A DNA stretch of 64,000 bases from Chitinophaga caeni. GTDB taxonomy: Bacteria; Bacteroidota; Bacteroidia; Chitinophagales; Chitinophagaceae. A model generated the notes under the pieces. That model saw only the letters and a list, made by a program, of their open reading frames with translations. It was not told the DNA's origin and ran no database searches. Position numbers and translations under genes: made by a program. This document shows, in pieces, positions 9,264 through 18,237 of this stretch. Location of the stretch: the NCBI RefSeq assembly GCF_002557795.1, contig NZ_CP023777.1, forward strand, positions 3,729,001 to 3,793,000, written 5' to 3'. Every line of letters starts with the position of its first letter. Within the stretch, counting starts at the first letter, position 1.

Positions 9264-9300
9264 AAAAAAAATCCGCTGCAACAACAAGGTTACAGCGGAT
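9264..9300 (-). terminator. Intrinsic terminator of ccmF
   Basis: Hairpin ATCCGCTGCAAC / GTTACAGCGGAT followed on the minus strand by a run of seven T, just downstream of the ccmF stop. Confidence 0.8.
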
Positions 9301-9323
9301 CAGGATCTATTCAAATAACAACT

Positions 9324-11768
9324 TTATTTTACTTCACGTTTTCTTTGGCCAACACTCATAAAAAATCCTATAGTCATGATAATAATACCGATCCACAATA
9401 CATTGATCATAGGGAATTCATAAGCTTTTAATACTACGTAATCCGTAACACTTGCGGATTCTTTAATATCGATCTGCACCTTTTTCTCATCTGGAAGTAC
9501 CTTGCTAAAGCGGGCTGCTAATGAGAATTGTGATAAGGTATCTGGCAAATTATACTCGTATGCCTCCCCTTTCAGGATATAAACGGGATGTAATACATTT
9601 TCCCCGCCATCCAATGATTTAACCCTCAAAGTGGCTTCCAGGGCGATAACGCTATCTGCCGCTTTAAAATTAGGGTTGGAAGGTTGGCTGTTTAATGATT
9701 CCAAGATCATGTAACCTTTCGAGAAGTAGATAGTATCCCCGGTGGCCACTATATTTTGTTTGTATTGGATTGAATCCGCCTGGGCGCCTTTCTTCGGTAA
9801 GCCTGTAACATAAGTAAAGATATCTTTATACCAATAGTGCTTGGAAGCCGGGTTCGGTGTAATTCCTTCTTGCCCTTTAATATTTAAGAATGCATCAGGG
9901 TAAAGTGTAAACTTTTCCTTTGCCGGTCCGCTGGGATCGTCCTTGCGTTCGTATTCAACAATAAAATAGGTTTTCGGATCGCGCGGGGCTGTTGAGTCAC
10001 CTTTGTAAGTGACGAAATAATCTCCCATACGCACCGGCATCCCTTTTGGTAAAAATAGGTTCTCCCTTGGGTTTTCTTTACTTTCTTTTGTAAAAAAGCC
10101 ATCCAAAGTCCCCATCTTATCTTGGGATAAAACTGACTTTTTCGTGGAAGAAATCAACACGCCTAAAAGGATCAACCCGAAACCTACGTGGGCAACGGAG
10201 GCCCCGGAGGTTCTGAATTTTCCTTTAAACAGGTAATTGAAGTTGGCTACTACCGCGTAAACACTGGCAAATAGCATCAGGTATATTGCAAAGAGATAGC
10301 CTCCACCGTATTGACTATAATTGATTTTGCCAATGATAGCAATTAAGATGGTTACGGCGATCGCAATGATAGTCGGCCGAAGGATGCCCTTTATAAAATG
10401 TTGCTTAGAAGTGTTTTTAAATTTCAGGTACTGCACCACCGCTGTCAACAGGCCGATTACGATCGCTACCCAAATTTGAATCTGGTTATAAAAGAAAACC
10501 GGTTCAGTGGGCGGGGCCATATTTTCCAACCCGGGCAATTTACTCCAAACCGGGATGGAAGTTGTAAAAGATATCTGGATACCGGCAATCAATAAAATTA
10601 ATGATCCGACAAACATCCAGAATTCCCGGGAATAAGTACTTTCTTCACGCGCCGGTGCAGGTATTTGTTTGCGCTTCATGATTAACCAAGCAAATGCCGG
10701 GATCGCGAAGATGAACATGAATACCAGTAATTGGCCGTTCATGCCAAGATCCGTAAAAGAATGCACAGAAGTCTGACCTAATACGCCACTCTTGGTTAAA
10801 AATGATGAGTATAATACTAAAGTGAAAGTGATAAACACGAAGAAATAAGAAATCTTCAGTGAATACCCGGTACTTTTATATGCTAATAATGTGTGGATGC
10901 CCGCTACCAAGGTCAGCCACGGCACCAGTGAGGAGTTTTCCACCGGATCCCAGGCCCAATATCCACCGAATGTTAATGATTCGTAAGCCCAGGCTGCTCC
11001 CATCATGATCCCTAATCCCAGGATACCCGCGGAAAATAAAGCCCAAGGTAATACAGGTTTTACCCATTCCGTGTACCTTTTTGTCCATAATCCGGCGATG
11101 CCGTAGGCAAAAGGCACGATGGTGGAAGCAAAACCCAGGAATAATACGGGTGGGTGGATTACCATCCAGTAATTCTGTAATAATTCATTTAAGCCTTTAC
11201 CATCGGTTAATTGCGTCAGATAATTAGGATTCGTGAAAATGGGCGCTTCCATCTCGTTGCGCATCAACACGAACAAGCCGCTGCCGAGACGGTAATCGAA
11301 GAAATAGATACCCAAAACCATGCTGCCGACAAAAATTTGGGCAAACGATATCACGGCCATTACCGGGGATTCCCAAGATTTGGCGCGGAACATCAGGATG
11401 ATGCCCAATACGCTGTGCCAAGTACTCCACAGCATGAAGCTGCCTTCCTGGCCCTCCCACATACAACTCAATAAATACTTCATATCGAGCGCCTTGGAAG
11501 AGTGCGCCCAAACGTATTTATATTCAAATAAGTGATGATTAATCATGTAATACAGCAGCCCCATGATGGTAAACACGGACGCTGCTTGGATGAGAAAGGA
11601 AATACGGCCAATTCTTGCCCAACTTTTCTTCACGGTTTCTTCCTTTACCATGGTGGCAAAGGCATAGGCTACGGTGGCCACGATGGATGCTACGAAGGCG
11701 AGCACCGCGCAAAAATGTCCAATCTGGCCGGGCAATAAATGCTCGTTTAGGTATTTAATATGTTCCAA
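9324..11768 (-). CDS. ccmF: Cytochrome c heme lyase CcmF/CcsA-family protein
   Basis: An 814-residue polytopic membrane protein that attaches heme to apocytochrome c. It carries the heme-handling WWD-type motif (GGYWAWDPVENSSLVPWL, residues 268-285), the conserved WEGQEGS (104-110) and HPPVLFLG (205-212) segments, about 15 membrane helices, and a large periplasmic C-terminal part before the last helix. It lies 150 bp downstream of ccmE on the same strand, supporting a system I-type function. Genes for CcmA-D and for thioredoxin-like partners are not in the window. Confidence 0.9.
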   Translation of the reverse strand: MEHIKYLNEHLLPGQIGHFCAVLAFVASIVATVAYAFATMVKEETVKKSWARIGRISFLIQAASVFTIMGLLYYMINHHLFEYKYVWAHSSKALDMKYLLSCMWEGQEGSFMLWSTWHSVLGIILMFRAKSWESPVMAVISFAQIFVGSMVLGIYFFDYRLGSGLFVLMRNEMEAPIFTNPNYLTQLTDGKGLNELLQNYWMVIHPPVLFLGFASTIVPFAYGIAGLWTKRYTEWVKPVLPWALFSAGILGLGIMMGAAWAYESLTFGGYWAWDPVENSSLVPWLTLVAGIHTLLAYKSTGYSLKISYFFVFITFTLVLYSSFLTKSGVLGQTSVHSFTDLGMNGQLLVFMFIFAIPAFAWLIMKRKQIPAPAREESTYSREFWMFVGSLILLIAGIQISFTTSIPVWSKLPGLENMAPPTEPVFFYNQIQIWVAIVIGLLTAVVQYLKFKNTSKQHFIKGILRPTIIAIAVTILIAIIGKINYSQYGGGYLFAIYLMLFASVYAVVANFNYLFKGKFRTSGASVAHVGFGLILLGVLISSTKKSVLSQDKMGTLDGFFTKESKENPRENLFLPKGMPVRMGDYFVTYKGDSTAPRDPKTYFIVEYERKDDPSGPAKEKFTLYPDAFLNIKGQEGITPNPASKHYWYKDIFTYVTGLPKKGAQADSIQYKQNIVATGDTIYFSKGYMILESLNSQPSNPNFKAADSVIALEATLRVKSLDGGENVLHPVYILKGEAYEYNLPDTLSQFSLAARFSKVLPDEKKVQIDIKESASVTDYVVLKAYEFPMINVLWIGIIIMTIGFFMSVGQRKREVK

Positions 11769-11920
11769 GTCCTTAAAAAATAATGTAATTCAATAAGCAA
11801 ATCGTTCCTCTTATGGCATCATAACGTGATATATACTATTTTGTATCAAGGTTAATTATACCGGGAATTGCCATCCATTCCCCGCTGGGAAATTTCAGTA
11901 AAACGGTACCGGGGCGCTAG

Positions 11921-12319
11921 CTATGTTCTCTTTACCCCGATAACTTCCTGGTCTTCCTTGTACTTGGAAGGACATTTCATCAAGATTTTGTTGCATCTGA
12001 ACACATTCCCTTCCATCATACCGGTTAGCACTAATTCCGTGGATTTTTCAAAATCGGTAGGTTTCGTTCCAGTGAATACCACCTTGCGAATTTCACCGGA
12101 CTTATCTTTCATATAAAAGCTGAAAAGGTTGGCATCTACCATGGGATCATACTCCATATTCTTGGTAGTATCCAATGCGCCGATAACATGGATTTCCTTA
12201 CCAGGCTTGGACCTGGAGGTCGCAAAAGTTTCATAGGTGCTGAAATCACCTACCATCATGGAAACGATAGCCACGCAGACAGCTATCACCACCAAAAGAA
12301 CAATATTCGTTTTTTTCAT
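11921..12319 (-). CDS. ccmE: Cytochrome c maturation heme chaperone CcmE, CxxxY type
   Basis: A 132-residue heme chaperone with an N-terminal membrane anchor (residues 5-22) and an OB-fold periplasmic domain (VIGALDTTKNMEY to TELVLTGMM). The residue that binds heme covalently is His in the HxxxY motif of enterobacterial CcmE. Here the matching site is CPSKY (Cys116, Tyr120), the CxxxY form known from archaea and some bacteria. The gene precedes ccmF. A TAAATTTG -7 box is located 25 nt upstream of the ATG. Confidence 0.9.
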   Translation of the reverse strand: MKKTNIVLLVVIAVCVAIVSMMVGDFSTYETFATSRSKPGKEIHVIGALDTTKNMEYDPMVDANLFSFYMKDKSGEIRKVVFTGTKPTDFEKSTELVLTGMMEGNVFRCNKILMKCPSKYKEDQEVIGVKRT

Positions 12320-12343
12320 CTTACACCAATTGATCTAAGATGG

Positions 12344-12351
12344 CAAATTTA
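12344..12351 (-). promoter_or_regulatory. Candidate -7 promoter box for ccmE
   Basis: CAAATTTA on the plus strand (TAAATTTG on minus) fits TAnnTTTG, 25 nt before the ccmE ATG. It is divergent from the box at 12439. Confidence 0.45.
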
Positions 12352-12438
12352 CCAAATAAAAGTTGTTAAATTATGACTTATCTCATGAATCAAACTTTTT
12401 CACTAGCCGAAATGCGCTTAGATTTCAATCAATTAAAG

Positions 12439-12446
12439 TACCTTTG
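12439..12446 (+). promoter_or_regulatory. Candidate -7 promoter box for arginase-family gene
   Basis: TACCTTTG followed by CGCGG is a strong Bacteroidota -7 match, 29 nt before the ATG at 12475. It lies inside the longer open frame that begins at 12373, which argues that translation starts at 12475. Confidence 0.6.
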
Positions 12447-12474
12447 CGCGGAATTACGAAATGTTTTTAAAAAG

Positions 12475-13518
12475 ATGGCAGATTTATCTCAATTCGATCC
12501 CAACTCGGTAGGACTCTTGTCAAACAACATATTTGGTTTGCCATTTACCGAAGAGGAAGCGAAATTAGTGCTTTTACCTGTTCCCTGGGAAGTAACCGTT
12601 TCTTACAATAATGGAACCGCACGTGGTCCGGAACATATTTTCAAAGCATCGTTCCAGGTAGATCTTTATGATCCCGAAGTGCAGGATGGTTGGAAACAGG
12701 GTTTCTTCATGAGGGAGCCGGACAGAAACATCTTACTCCGTAGCGATTACCTGCGCAAAGAGGCTGAACTATATATCCGCTTCTTGATGGAAGGTGGTAA
12801 TATCAGCGAAAATGAATTTCTGAGCCGTTCCCTTGAGGATGTTAACGACGGTTCCAAGAAAATGATCGAATGGGTATACGCGCAAACGAAGGAATTGCTG
12901 GAAAGTGGTAAATTGGTAGGTTTAATCGGCGGCGACCATAGCACGCCGTTAGGCTTTTATAAAGCCATCGGTGAAATAAAAGGTGATTTCGGAATCCTGC
13001 AAATAGATGCGCATTGCGACTTGAGGGAGCGTTACGAAGGTTTTACCTACTCCCATGCTTCGATCATGTACAACGCGCTGAAAGAAGTGCCCCAATTAAA
13101 GAAATTGGTACAAGTAGGTATCCGCGATTATTGCGGTGAAGAGGTGGATTATATCCGCGATAGTAATGGTAAAGTCCTGGCATTCTACGATAAAGACATC
13201 AAGGAAAGGCTGTATGAAGGTGAAACGTGGAAATCTATTTGCGATGATATCGTGAATACGTTACCGCAGCAAGTATATATCAGCTTCGATATAGATGGCC
13301 TGGATCCAAAATTATGCCCGCATACAGGTACCCCTGTTGCCGGGGGCTTCGAAACGGAACAGGTGAATTACCTATTCAAGAAAGTACTGGAGAGTGGCCG
13401 CAAGTTGATCGGTTTCGATTTGAATGAAGTGAGTTCGGGACATGATGAATGGGATGCAAATGTCGGCGCCCGGGTGTTATTCAAACTATGTAATTATTTA
13501 ATAAAGAGTAATTCTTAA
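12475..13518 (+). CDS. Arginase/agmatinase/formiminoglutamase-family hydrolase
   Basis: A ureohydrolase of about 347 residues with the binuclear Mn(II) signature: IGGDHSTP, QIDAHCDLRERYEG and ISFDIDGLDP. The open frame extends 34 codons upstream, but MADLSQFDPNSVG at 12475 is favoured because a promoter box sits at 12439-12446. Compared with agmatinases, it has an extra helical region between the N-terminal VPWEVTVSYNNGTARGP and GGDHS segments, as in a Bacteroidota subgroup often named formimidoylglutamase. The hut genes that would confirm this are not nearby, so the substrate remains uncertain. Confidence 0.82.
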   Translation: MADLSQFDPNSVGLLSNNIFGLPFTEEEAKLVLLPVPWEVTVSYNNGTARGPEHIFKASFQVDLYDPEVQDGWKQGFFMREPDRNILLRSDYLRKEAELYIRFLMEGGNISENEFLSRSLEDVNDGSKKMIEWVYAQTKELLESGKLVGLIGGDHSTPLGFYKAIGEIKGDFGILQIDAHCDLRERYEGFTYSHASIMYNALKEVPQLKKLVQVGIRDYCGEEVDYIRDSNGKVLAFYDKDIKERLYEGETWKSICDDIVNTLPQQVYISFDIDGLDPKLCPHTGTPVAGGFETEQVNYLFKKVLESGRKLIGFDLNEVSSGHDEWDANVGARVLFKLCNYLIKSNS

Positions 13519-13539
13519 ATATAATTCAACTTATTGTAA

Positions 13540-13577
13540 CGGGAGCCGCCAATAATGCAGCTCCCGCTTTGTTTTAA
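13540..13577 (+). terminator. Intrinsic terminator
   Basis: CGGGAGC / GCTCCCG stem with a 13-nt loop, then a T-rich tail, between the arginase-family gene and the next gene. Confidence 0.65.
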
Positions 13578-13588
13578 CTGAAATATCA

Positions 13589-14176
13589 ATGTTTAAGCTC
13601 AAGATATTACACCCGAACGCGATGACCAGGCTTAAGCTACAACCCGTGATGCACGGCATGGCCGGTATTCTTTTCCTGTTCAACGTGATGGGCGCTTACA
13701 AGCTACCTAAGCCGAACTTCTTGTTGGCTGCATTTTATTTATTGCTGGGAATCGGTAGCCTCGTATTTCCGTTTATCATGCGAAAATTAAAAAATGTTTC
13801 CTCGGCCAATACCTTGATGAGGTGTTTACAAGTATTGGTATTGATGATTAGCGCGTTATTTTTTTTATCGCATATACAACCTTTCGTTGCTTTGTTCCAA
13901 ATCATCATGGCGCTGACACTGGCATATACAACTTATGCAGAATACAAAATGTTTCAACCCGCTTTTATGGAGCTAACGAACCAGTGCATCATACTACCTA
14001 CCCTGTTCTCAACCAAGTCAATTAGCTGGAAAGATTTGAATAACGTAATTTTGAGGGACGATGTATTTACGATCGACTTTAAGAATAACAAGGTGTTGCA
14101 ATTGGAAGTATTGCAAGATATCGACCAGGAAAAAATGACTGCAATTAATGATTATTGCAGGGGCAGGCTCGTTTAA
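13589..14176 (+). CDS. Hypothetical membrane protein with C-terminal soluble domain
   Basis: A 195-residue protein with about four hydrophobic segments (residues 22-36, 43-64, 80-97, 99-115), followed by a soluble C-terminal domain of about 70 residues (STKSISWKDLNNVILRDDVF, FKNNKVLQLEVL). The pattern resembles small PH-like domain membrane proteins. I recognise no named family. It sits between the arginase-family gene and a radical SAM gene on the same strand, with a terminator before it. Confidence 0.6.
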   Translation: MFKLKILHPNAMTRLKLQPVMHGMAGILFLFNVMGAYKLPKPNFLLAAFYLLLGIGSLVFPFIMRKLKNVSSANTLMRCLQVLVLMISALFFLSHIQPFVALFQIIMALTLAYTTYAEYKMFQPAFMELTNQCIILPTLFSTKSISWKDLNNVILRDDVFTIDFKNNKVLQLEVLQDIDQEKMTAINDYCRGRLV

Positions 14177-14221
14177 TGCTTACATTGGCAGTAAGCTATT
14201 CCACTCAATAAAATTTGAATT

Positions 14222-15511
14222 TTGAAACCATTATTATTATACTCAGACGGCAAAGGAAATATTTTCGAAGATCCTGAAATGTTCGTTACCGGCAGAAGTG
14301 GTTGGGATGCCTTCGAAATCCCGGGCGATGAATGGATTGAATTGCCTGATGGTGGTTCTTTATATGAATTACCCGGCAGGCGCGGAATTGGGATCGACGT
14401 AGAAACGGGCGAACTGGGTTTGTGCGAGAAAGGTTGGGCCGTGGCCGCCTTTATCCCTCCCGCCCACACGGGCCATTTCTTGGCGGCTTACGAAACAATG
14501 CCGGATGCTCCAACATTACCTCTATTCTGTTATACAGCTGTAGGTTGGCACGACGGAAAATTTTACGTTCCCGCTACCAGGATTGAAAGGGATATCAGGC
14601 AAGAATGCGCCGGTTTCGATGATAGCAAGGTGAAAGCCGGCGTTAAAAACCTAATGGCTGCCTATCCGCATAACCGCTTGGTGCAGCATTTGGCGGATAA
14701 TTGTGCCCTTACATATCACTGTCCTGCCGCGAGGAACTATTTCATGGGGCGTTGGGAATGCCCAATTCCTTCTTCTCCTGCCTGTAATGCAAACTGCGTT
14801 GGATGTATTTCCTTCCAACCGGAAGAGGAAACTATCGTATCGAACCAGGAGCGACTGACCTTTAAGCCGACGGCTGCCGAGATCGTGGAGTATACCGTTC
14901 CGCACCTGGAAACAGCGCCCTACCCGATCGTTAGTTTCGGTCAAGGGTGTGAAGGGGAACCGCTGTTGATGTGGGAAACGATCAGGGAATCTATTATCGA
15001 GATAAGAAAACATACGGCTAAAGGAAGCATCAATATTAATACGAACGGTAGTAAGCCGAACGCGGTACGTGAATTATGTAAAGTTGGCTTGAATAGCATC
15101 CGCGTAAGTACGAACTCTACCCGTTCAGAAATATACACACCTTATTACCGTCCTAATAATTATGTTTTTGAAGATATCGTGGAAAGTATCAAGGTGGTGA
15201 AAGAGTTCGGTGGTTGGACTTCTATCAACTATTTCGTATTCCCGGGAATCACCGATTGCGAAGCCGAGTATGAATCGCTGAGAAAGTTGATCAGGGAAAC
15301 CAACCTCGATATGATTCAATGGCGTAATTTCAATATCGATCCCGATTGGTATTTAGGTAGGATGGGAATTGTGGAATCGGGTGAAATCATCGGTGTGAAA
15401 CAACTTATTGACTTGATCCGTGAAGAATTTCCACATCTAAAATTCGGTTATTATAATCCCCCGATGGAAAGGATCAAGGGTAATTATGATATGGATTTTG
15501 CGCATTCTTAA
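14222..15511 (+). CDS. Radical SAM enzyme
   Basis: A 429-residue protein with a C-x3-C-x2-C [4Fe-4S] motif CNANCVGC (Cys188, Cys192, Cys195), unusually far from the N-terminus. The cluster binding S-adenosylmethionine is followed by the expected barrel features: VSFGQGCEGEPLL (GGE-like), INTNGSKP and SIRVSTNS. The first 180 residues form an additional domain (YSDGKGNIFEDPEM, a Cys/His-containing middle). TTG at 14222 is used because an in-frame stop lies just upstream and conserved-looking sequence starts at once. It is probably a peptide- or cofactor-modifying enzyme; no precursor peptide or partner is visible. Confidence 0.8.
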   Translation: MKPLLLYSDGKGNIFEDPEMFVTGRSGWDAFEIPGDEWIELPDGGSLYELPGRRGIGIDVETGELGLCEKGWAVAAFIPPAHTGHFLAAYETMPDAPTLPLFCYTAVGWHDGKFYVPATRIERDIRQECAGFDDSKVKAGVKNLMAAYPHNRLVQHLADNCALTYHCPAARNYFMGRWECPIPSSPACNANCVGCISFQPEEETIVSNQERLTFKPTAAEIVEYTVPHLETAPYPIVSFGQGCEGEPLLMWETIRESIIEIRKHTAKGSININTNGSKPNAVRELCKVGLNSIRVSTNSTRSEIYTPYYRPNNYVFEDIVESIKVVKEFGGWTSINYFVFPGITDCEAEYESLRKLIRETNLDMIQWRNFNIDPDWYLGRMGIVESGEIIGVKQLIDLIREEFPHLKFGYYNPPMERIKGNYDMDFAHS

Positions 15512-16597
15512 TGATACATTATCCTTGATTGTTGCCCGCTAATGATGCCGGGAAAATGTTGCTGATCCGCTTCCTGGCCATAAGTATTCTAAACTTGGTT
15601 GTTCGTATTTGAGCCTTTAAATTTTATCTTGAAATACGCTGGATACTTCGCTAGTTCGAGCTTCCATGCTCGGACTTCCTTTTGGGGAAAGGTTCTACCA
15701 GAAGCACATCGTGTACGGCAGCATTAAGAATCTATCAAATGGCCGTGTATGCTGCAAAGCGTACGTATTTTTTCGTTTTCGATACAATTTTAAATGTCCT
15801 GAACTGGGCGTGGGTCCGAGGTTTGAAGCTCGAAGCAGCAACTATGTTTTTTTAGGATAAAGAAATATGCTGTATCCATCGCTAGTTCGAGCTTCCAAGC
15901 TCGGACTTCCTTTAGGGAAAACGCTCAACCGGAAGCATATCGTGTACGGCAGCATTAAGAATCTATCAAATGGCCGTGTATGCCGCAAGGAGTATGTTTT
16001 TTCGTTTTCGATACAATTTTAAATGTCCTGAACTGGGCGTGGGTCCGAGCTTGGAAGCTCGAACCAGCAGTTATTTTTGGGTATTGGGCTGGAACTGCTA
16101 CCTTTTAAAATTTATCTTGGAAATATGCTGGATCCTTCGCTAGTTCGAGCTTCCATGCTCGGACTTCTTTTTGGGAAAAGGTTCAACATGAAGCACATCG
16201 TGTACGGCCGCATTAAGAATCTATCAAATGGCCGTGTATGCTGCAAAGCGTACGTATTTTTTCGTTTTCGATACAATTTTAAATGTCCTGAGCTGGGCGT
16301 GGGTCCGAGCTTGGAAGCTCGAAGCAGCAGTTATTTTGGGTATTGGTTTTTTAAAATTTATCTTTGAAAACAGCAAGTATGTTGCGGCATTGGGAAAAAG
16401 CATTTCAATAATGCATAGCTCAAACCAGCAGGTATGTTGGACATGGGGGAAAGCATTCCCAAAATGCTCCCAGGTTTCCAGCACCTATGGCTTGTTAGAC
16501 CGAACCAGCAGCTATGTTTTTTAGATAAAGAAACAAACAACTTCATCGCAATCGTCTTCATTCCGGATAAGTCGCTACCGCTTTCAGAACTATATAT
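15512..16597. other. Gene-free region filled by repeat array
   Basis: About 1.1 kb between the radical SAM gene and the TSUP gene. Except for the first 100 bases it consists of the repeat array described separately. The open frames within it on both strands are by-products of the repeats, since the same peptide recurs in copies 1 and 3. Confidence 0.8.
15615..16540. repeat. Tandem array of palindrome-bounded (MITE-like) repeats
   Basis: Three near-identical units with period 231 and 258 bp plus a degenerate fourth. Each core (15653-15834, 15884-16064, 16142-16323; about 182 bp) starts with AGTTCGAGCTTCCAAGCTCG and ends with the inverse, GTCCGAGCTTGGAAGCTCGA. The two ends are therefore terminal inverted repeats of about 22 bp, and each end is itself a palindrome. 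A second inner inverted pair (GTACGGCAGCAT / ATGCTGCAAAGCGTAC) lies inside. The tail motif ACCAGCAG-TATG recurs after each core and twice more at 16423 and 16503. There is no transposase. This fits a non-autonomous element or a structured repeat. Confidence 0.8.
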
Positions 16598-16605
16598 TAC
16601 ATTTG
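16598..16605 (+). promoter_or_regulatory. Candidate -7 promoter box for TSUP-MBL operon
   Basis: TACATTTG followed by CGCAACG, 18 nt ahead of the ATG at 16623 and immediately after the repeat array. This sets the start of the TSUP gene downstream of the long open frame. Confidence 0.6.
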
Positions 16606-16622
16606 CGCAACGCGTAATAATA

Positions 16623-17402
16623 ATGGGAATAGAATTTTGGGATGTTATCTTGGTTTGCATTTTTGCATTCACGGCGGGTTTCGTGGATGCCATCGTTGGC
16701 GGTGGCGGCTTGATTCAAACGCCTGCGATCTTGGTATTGTTCCCGGCTTTTCCGGTTCCCATGTTGCTAGGTACCACGAAAATCCCGTCTTTTTCCGGAA
16801 CATTAAATGCAACGGTACAATATAGCAGGAAAATTAAAATGAAATGGAAGCTATTGGCAGGTATGTGTCCGATAGCTTTTGCCGCTGCTTATTTCGGTTC
16901 CTCTTCCGTAAGTAATTTTCCAAAGGAATGGCTTCGTCCGATATTATTAGTATTGATGATTTTGATTGCCATCTACACTTTCATCAATAAAAATTTCGGT
17001 ACGGCTACTACCGAAACGGCCATCACACCAAGAAAATATTCCTGGGCTTTTGTTTGGGCTGCCATCATAGGTTTTTATGATGGTTTTTTCGGTCCCGGTA
17101 CAGGGAGCTTTTTAATATTGATAGCGATCAGTTTACTCGGCATGGGATTTCTTCCTGCCAGCGCCCATGCCAAGGCGATTAATTTATTTACGAATATGGC
17201 CTCAATTATCTATTTTGGTAGTCAAGGCTTGATCATATGGAAAATAACATTCCCGATGGCTATTTGTAATTTTTGCGGCGGTTTCTTAGGCGCTAAATTA
17301 GCCATTAGGAAAGGTAATCATTTGGTGCGGTATTTCTTTTTAGCAATAGTATGTGCAACGATTCTCCGTTTTGCTTACGATATATTTATTTTACATCATT
17401 GA
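16623..17402 (+). CDS. TSUP family membrane transporter (TauE/SafE)
   Basis: A 259-residue membrane protein with seven to eight helices. It has the two duplicated family motifs AGFVDAIVGGGGLIQTPAIL near the N-terminus and GFYDGFFGPGTGSFLIL at the centre. TSUP proteins export or import sulfite, sulfoacetate, taurine-derived or other organic anions. The open frame reaches back into the repeat array, but the ATG at 16623, 18 nt after a -7 box, starts exactly at the first helix. The metallo-beta-lactamase gene follows after 11 bp. Confidence 0.88.
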   Translation: MGIEFWDVILVCIFAFTAGFVDAIVGGGGLIQTPAILVLFPAFPVPMLLGTTKIPSFSGTLNATVQYSRKIKMKWKLLAGMCPIAFAAAYFGSSSVSNFPKEWLRPILLVLMILIAIYTFINKNFGTATTETAITPRKYSWAFVWAAIIGFYDGFFGPGTGSFLILIAISLLGMGFLPASAHAKAINLFTNMASIIYFGSQGLIIWKITFPMAICNFCGGFLGAKLAIRKGNHLVRYFFLAIVCATILRFAYDIFILHH

Positions 17403-17413
17403 AATAAACTTGT

Positions 17414-18145
17414 ATGAAACATATTTGTAGGATTTGCTTGATGATTTTGTTCGTATCTCAACATGCGGCAGCACAAAAACATGATAAATTAATTATCAAA
17501 CAAATTATCCCTAACGTTTTCGAATACACGACTTTTCATGAATATGAAGGGGCGCAAGTTTCCTCGAATGGTATGTATGTTGTGACTAGCCTGGGCGCTG
17601 TTTTATTAGATACGCCATGGGATACCACGCAGTTTCAACCTTTACTGGATAGTATTTGGATGAAACACCAACAAAGGGCGACTTACTGTATCGCCACGCA
17701 TTACCACGACGATTGCACGGCCGGGTTTAACTATTATGCATCAAAAGGGATCAAGACATATTCTTCACAGCAGACTTACGAAGCTTGCATCAAGTTTGGC
17801 AAACCTGCCGCTAATTATAGGTTTTCAAAAGATACAACTTTTAAGATCGGGGAATTTACGTTCAAAACGTTCTACCCCGGCGCTGGGCATACTGCGGATA
17901 ATATAGTTGTGTATGTAGACGAGGCTAGAACACTTTTCGGCGGGTGCTTCGTGAAAAGTATTGAAGCGGATGGGCTCGGTTATACCGGTGAAGCTCATAT
18001 TTCTGAATGGAAAGAAAGTATCCGCAGGGTAAAGAAGAAATTTAAAAATATGTACTTCTTAATACCCGGTCATGATGGCGGTACAAGTCCTACAGCATTG
18101 AATCATACGGTGTACTTGATCGACCAGCACCAGCAAAAAAAGTAG
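17414..18145 (+). CDS. Subclass B1 metallo-beta-lactamase
   Basis: A 243-residue exported zinc hydrolase. The signal peptide (ICLMILFVSQHAAAQ) is followed by the full B1 zinc set: first site His96, His98 (HYHDD, Asp100 for the second zinc) and His159 (GAGHTADN); second site Asp100, Cys178 (FGGCFVKS) and His220 (IPGHDGG). The GGCFVKS motif with Cys and Lys is characteristic of B1 enzymes such as the flavobacterial BlaB/IND types, which hydrolyse penicillins, cephalosporins and carbapenems. It lies 11 bp after the TSUP gene. Spectrum is inferred, not shown. Confidence 0.88.
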   Translation: MKHICRICLMILFVSQHAAAQKHDKLIIKQIIPNVFEYTTFHEYEGAQVSSNGMYVVTSLGAVLLDTPWDTTQFQPLLDSIWMKHQQRATYCIATHYHDDCTAGFNYYASKGIKTYSSQQTYEACIKFGKPAANYRFSKDTTFKIGEFTFKTFYPGAGHTADNIVVYVDEARTLFGGCFVKSIEADGLGYTGEAHISEWKESIRRVKKKFKNMYFLIPGHDGGTSPTALNHTVYLIDQHQQKK

Positions 18146-18205
18146 CAATAAATTCGCTTGCGGCACCGTTCTTGTAGTAAATATGGTGTCCTGGATGAAA
18201 TTTAT

Positions 18206-18213
18206 TAACTTTG
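18206..18213 (+). promoter_or_regulatory. Candidate -7 promoter box for TonB gene
   Basis: TAACTTTG, 24 nt before the ATG at 18238, matches TAnnTTTG. Confidence 0.5.
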
Positions 18214-18237
18214 AAAGGATATCATTAAAATAATCAC

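Noticed and set aside
12373..12474. 34-codon N-terminal extension of the arginase-family protein
   Set aside because: A -7 box sits inside this stretch, and the family-like sequence starts after it.
16077..16484. Several open frames (both strands) in the repeat array
   Set aside because: The same peptide (HIVYG-IKNLSNGRVCCKAY) recurs in copies 1 and 3, so coding is a by-product of the DNA repeat.
16434..16622. Upstream extension of the TSUP frame by 63 codons
   Set aside because: The added part lies in repeat sequence and upstream of a good promoter box; the ATG at 16623 begins at the first membrane helix.
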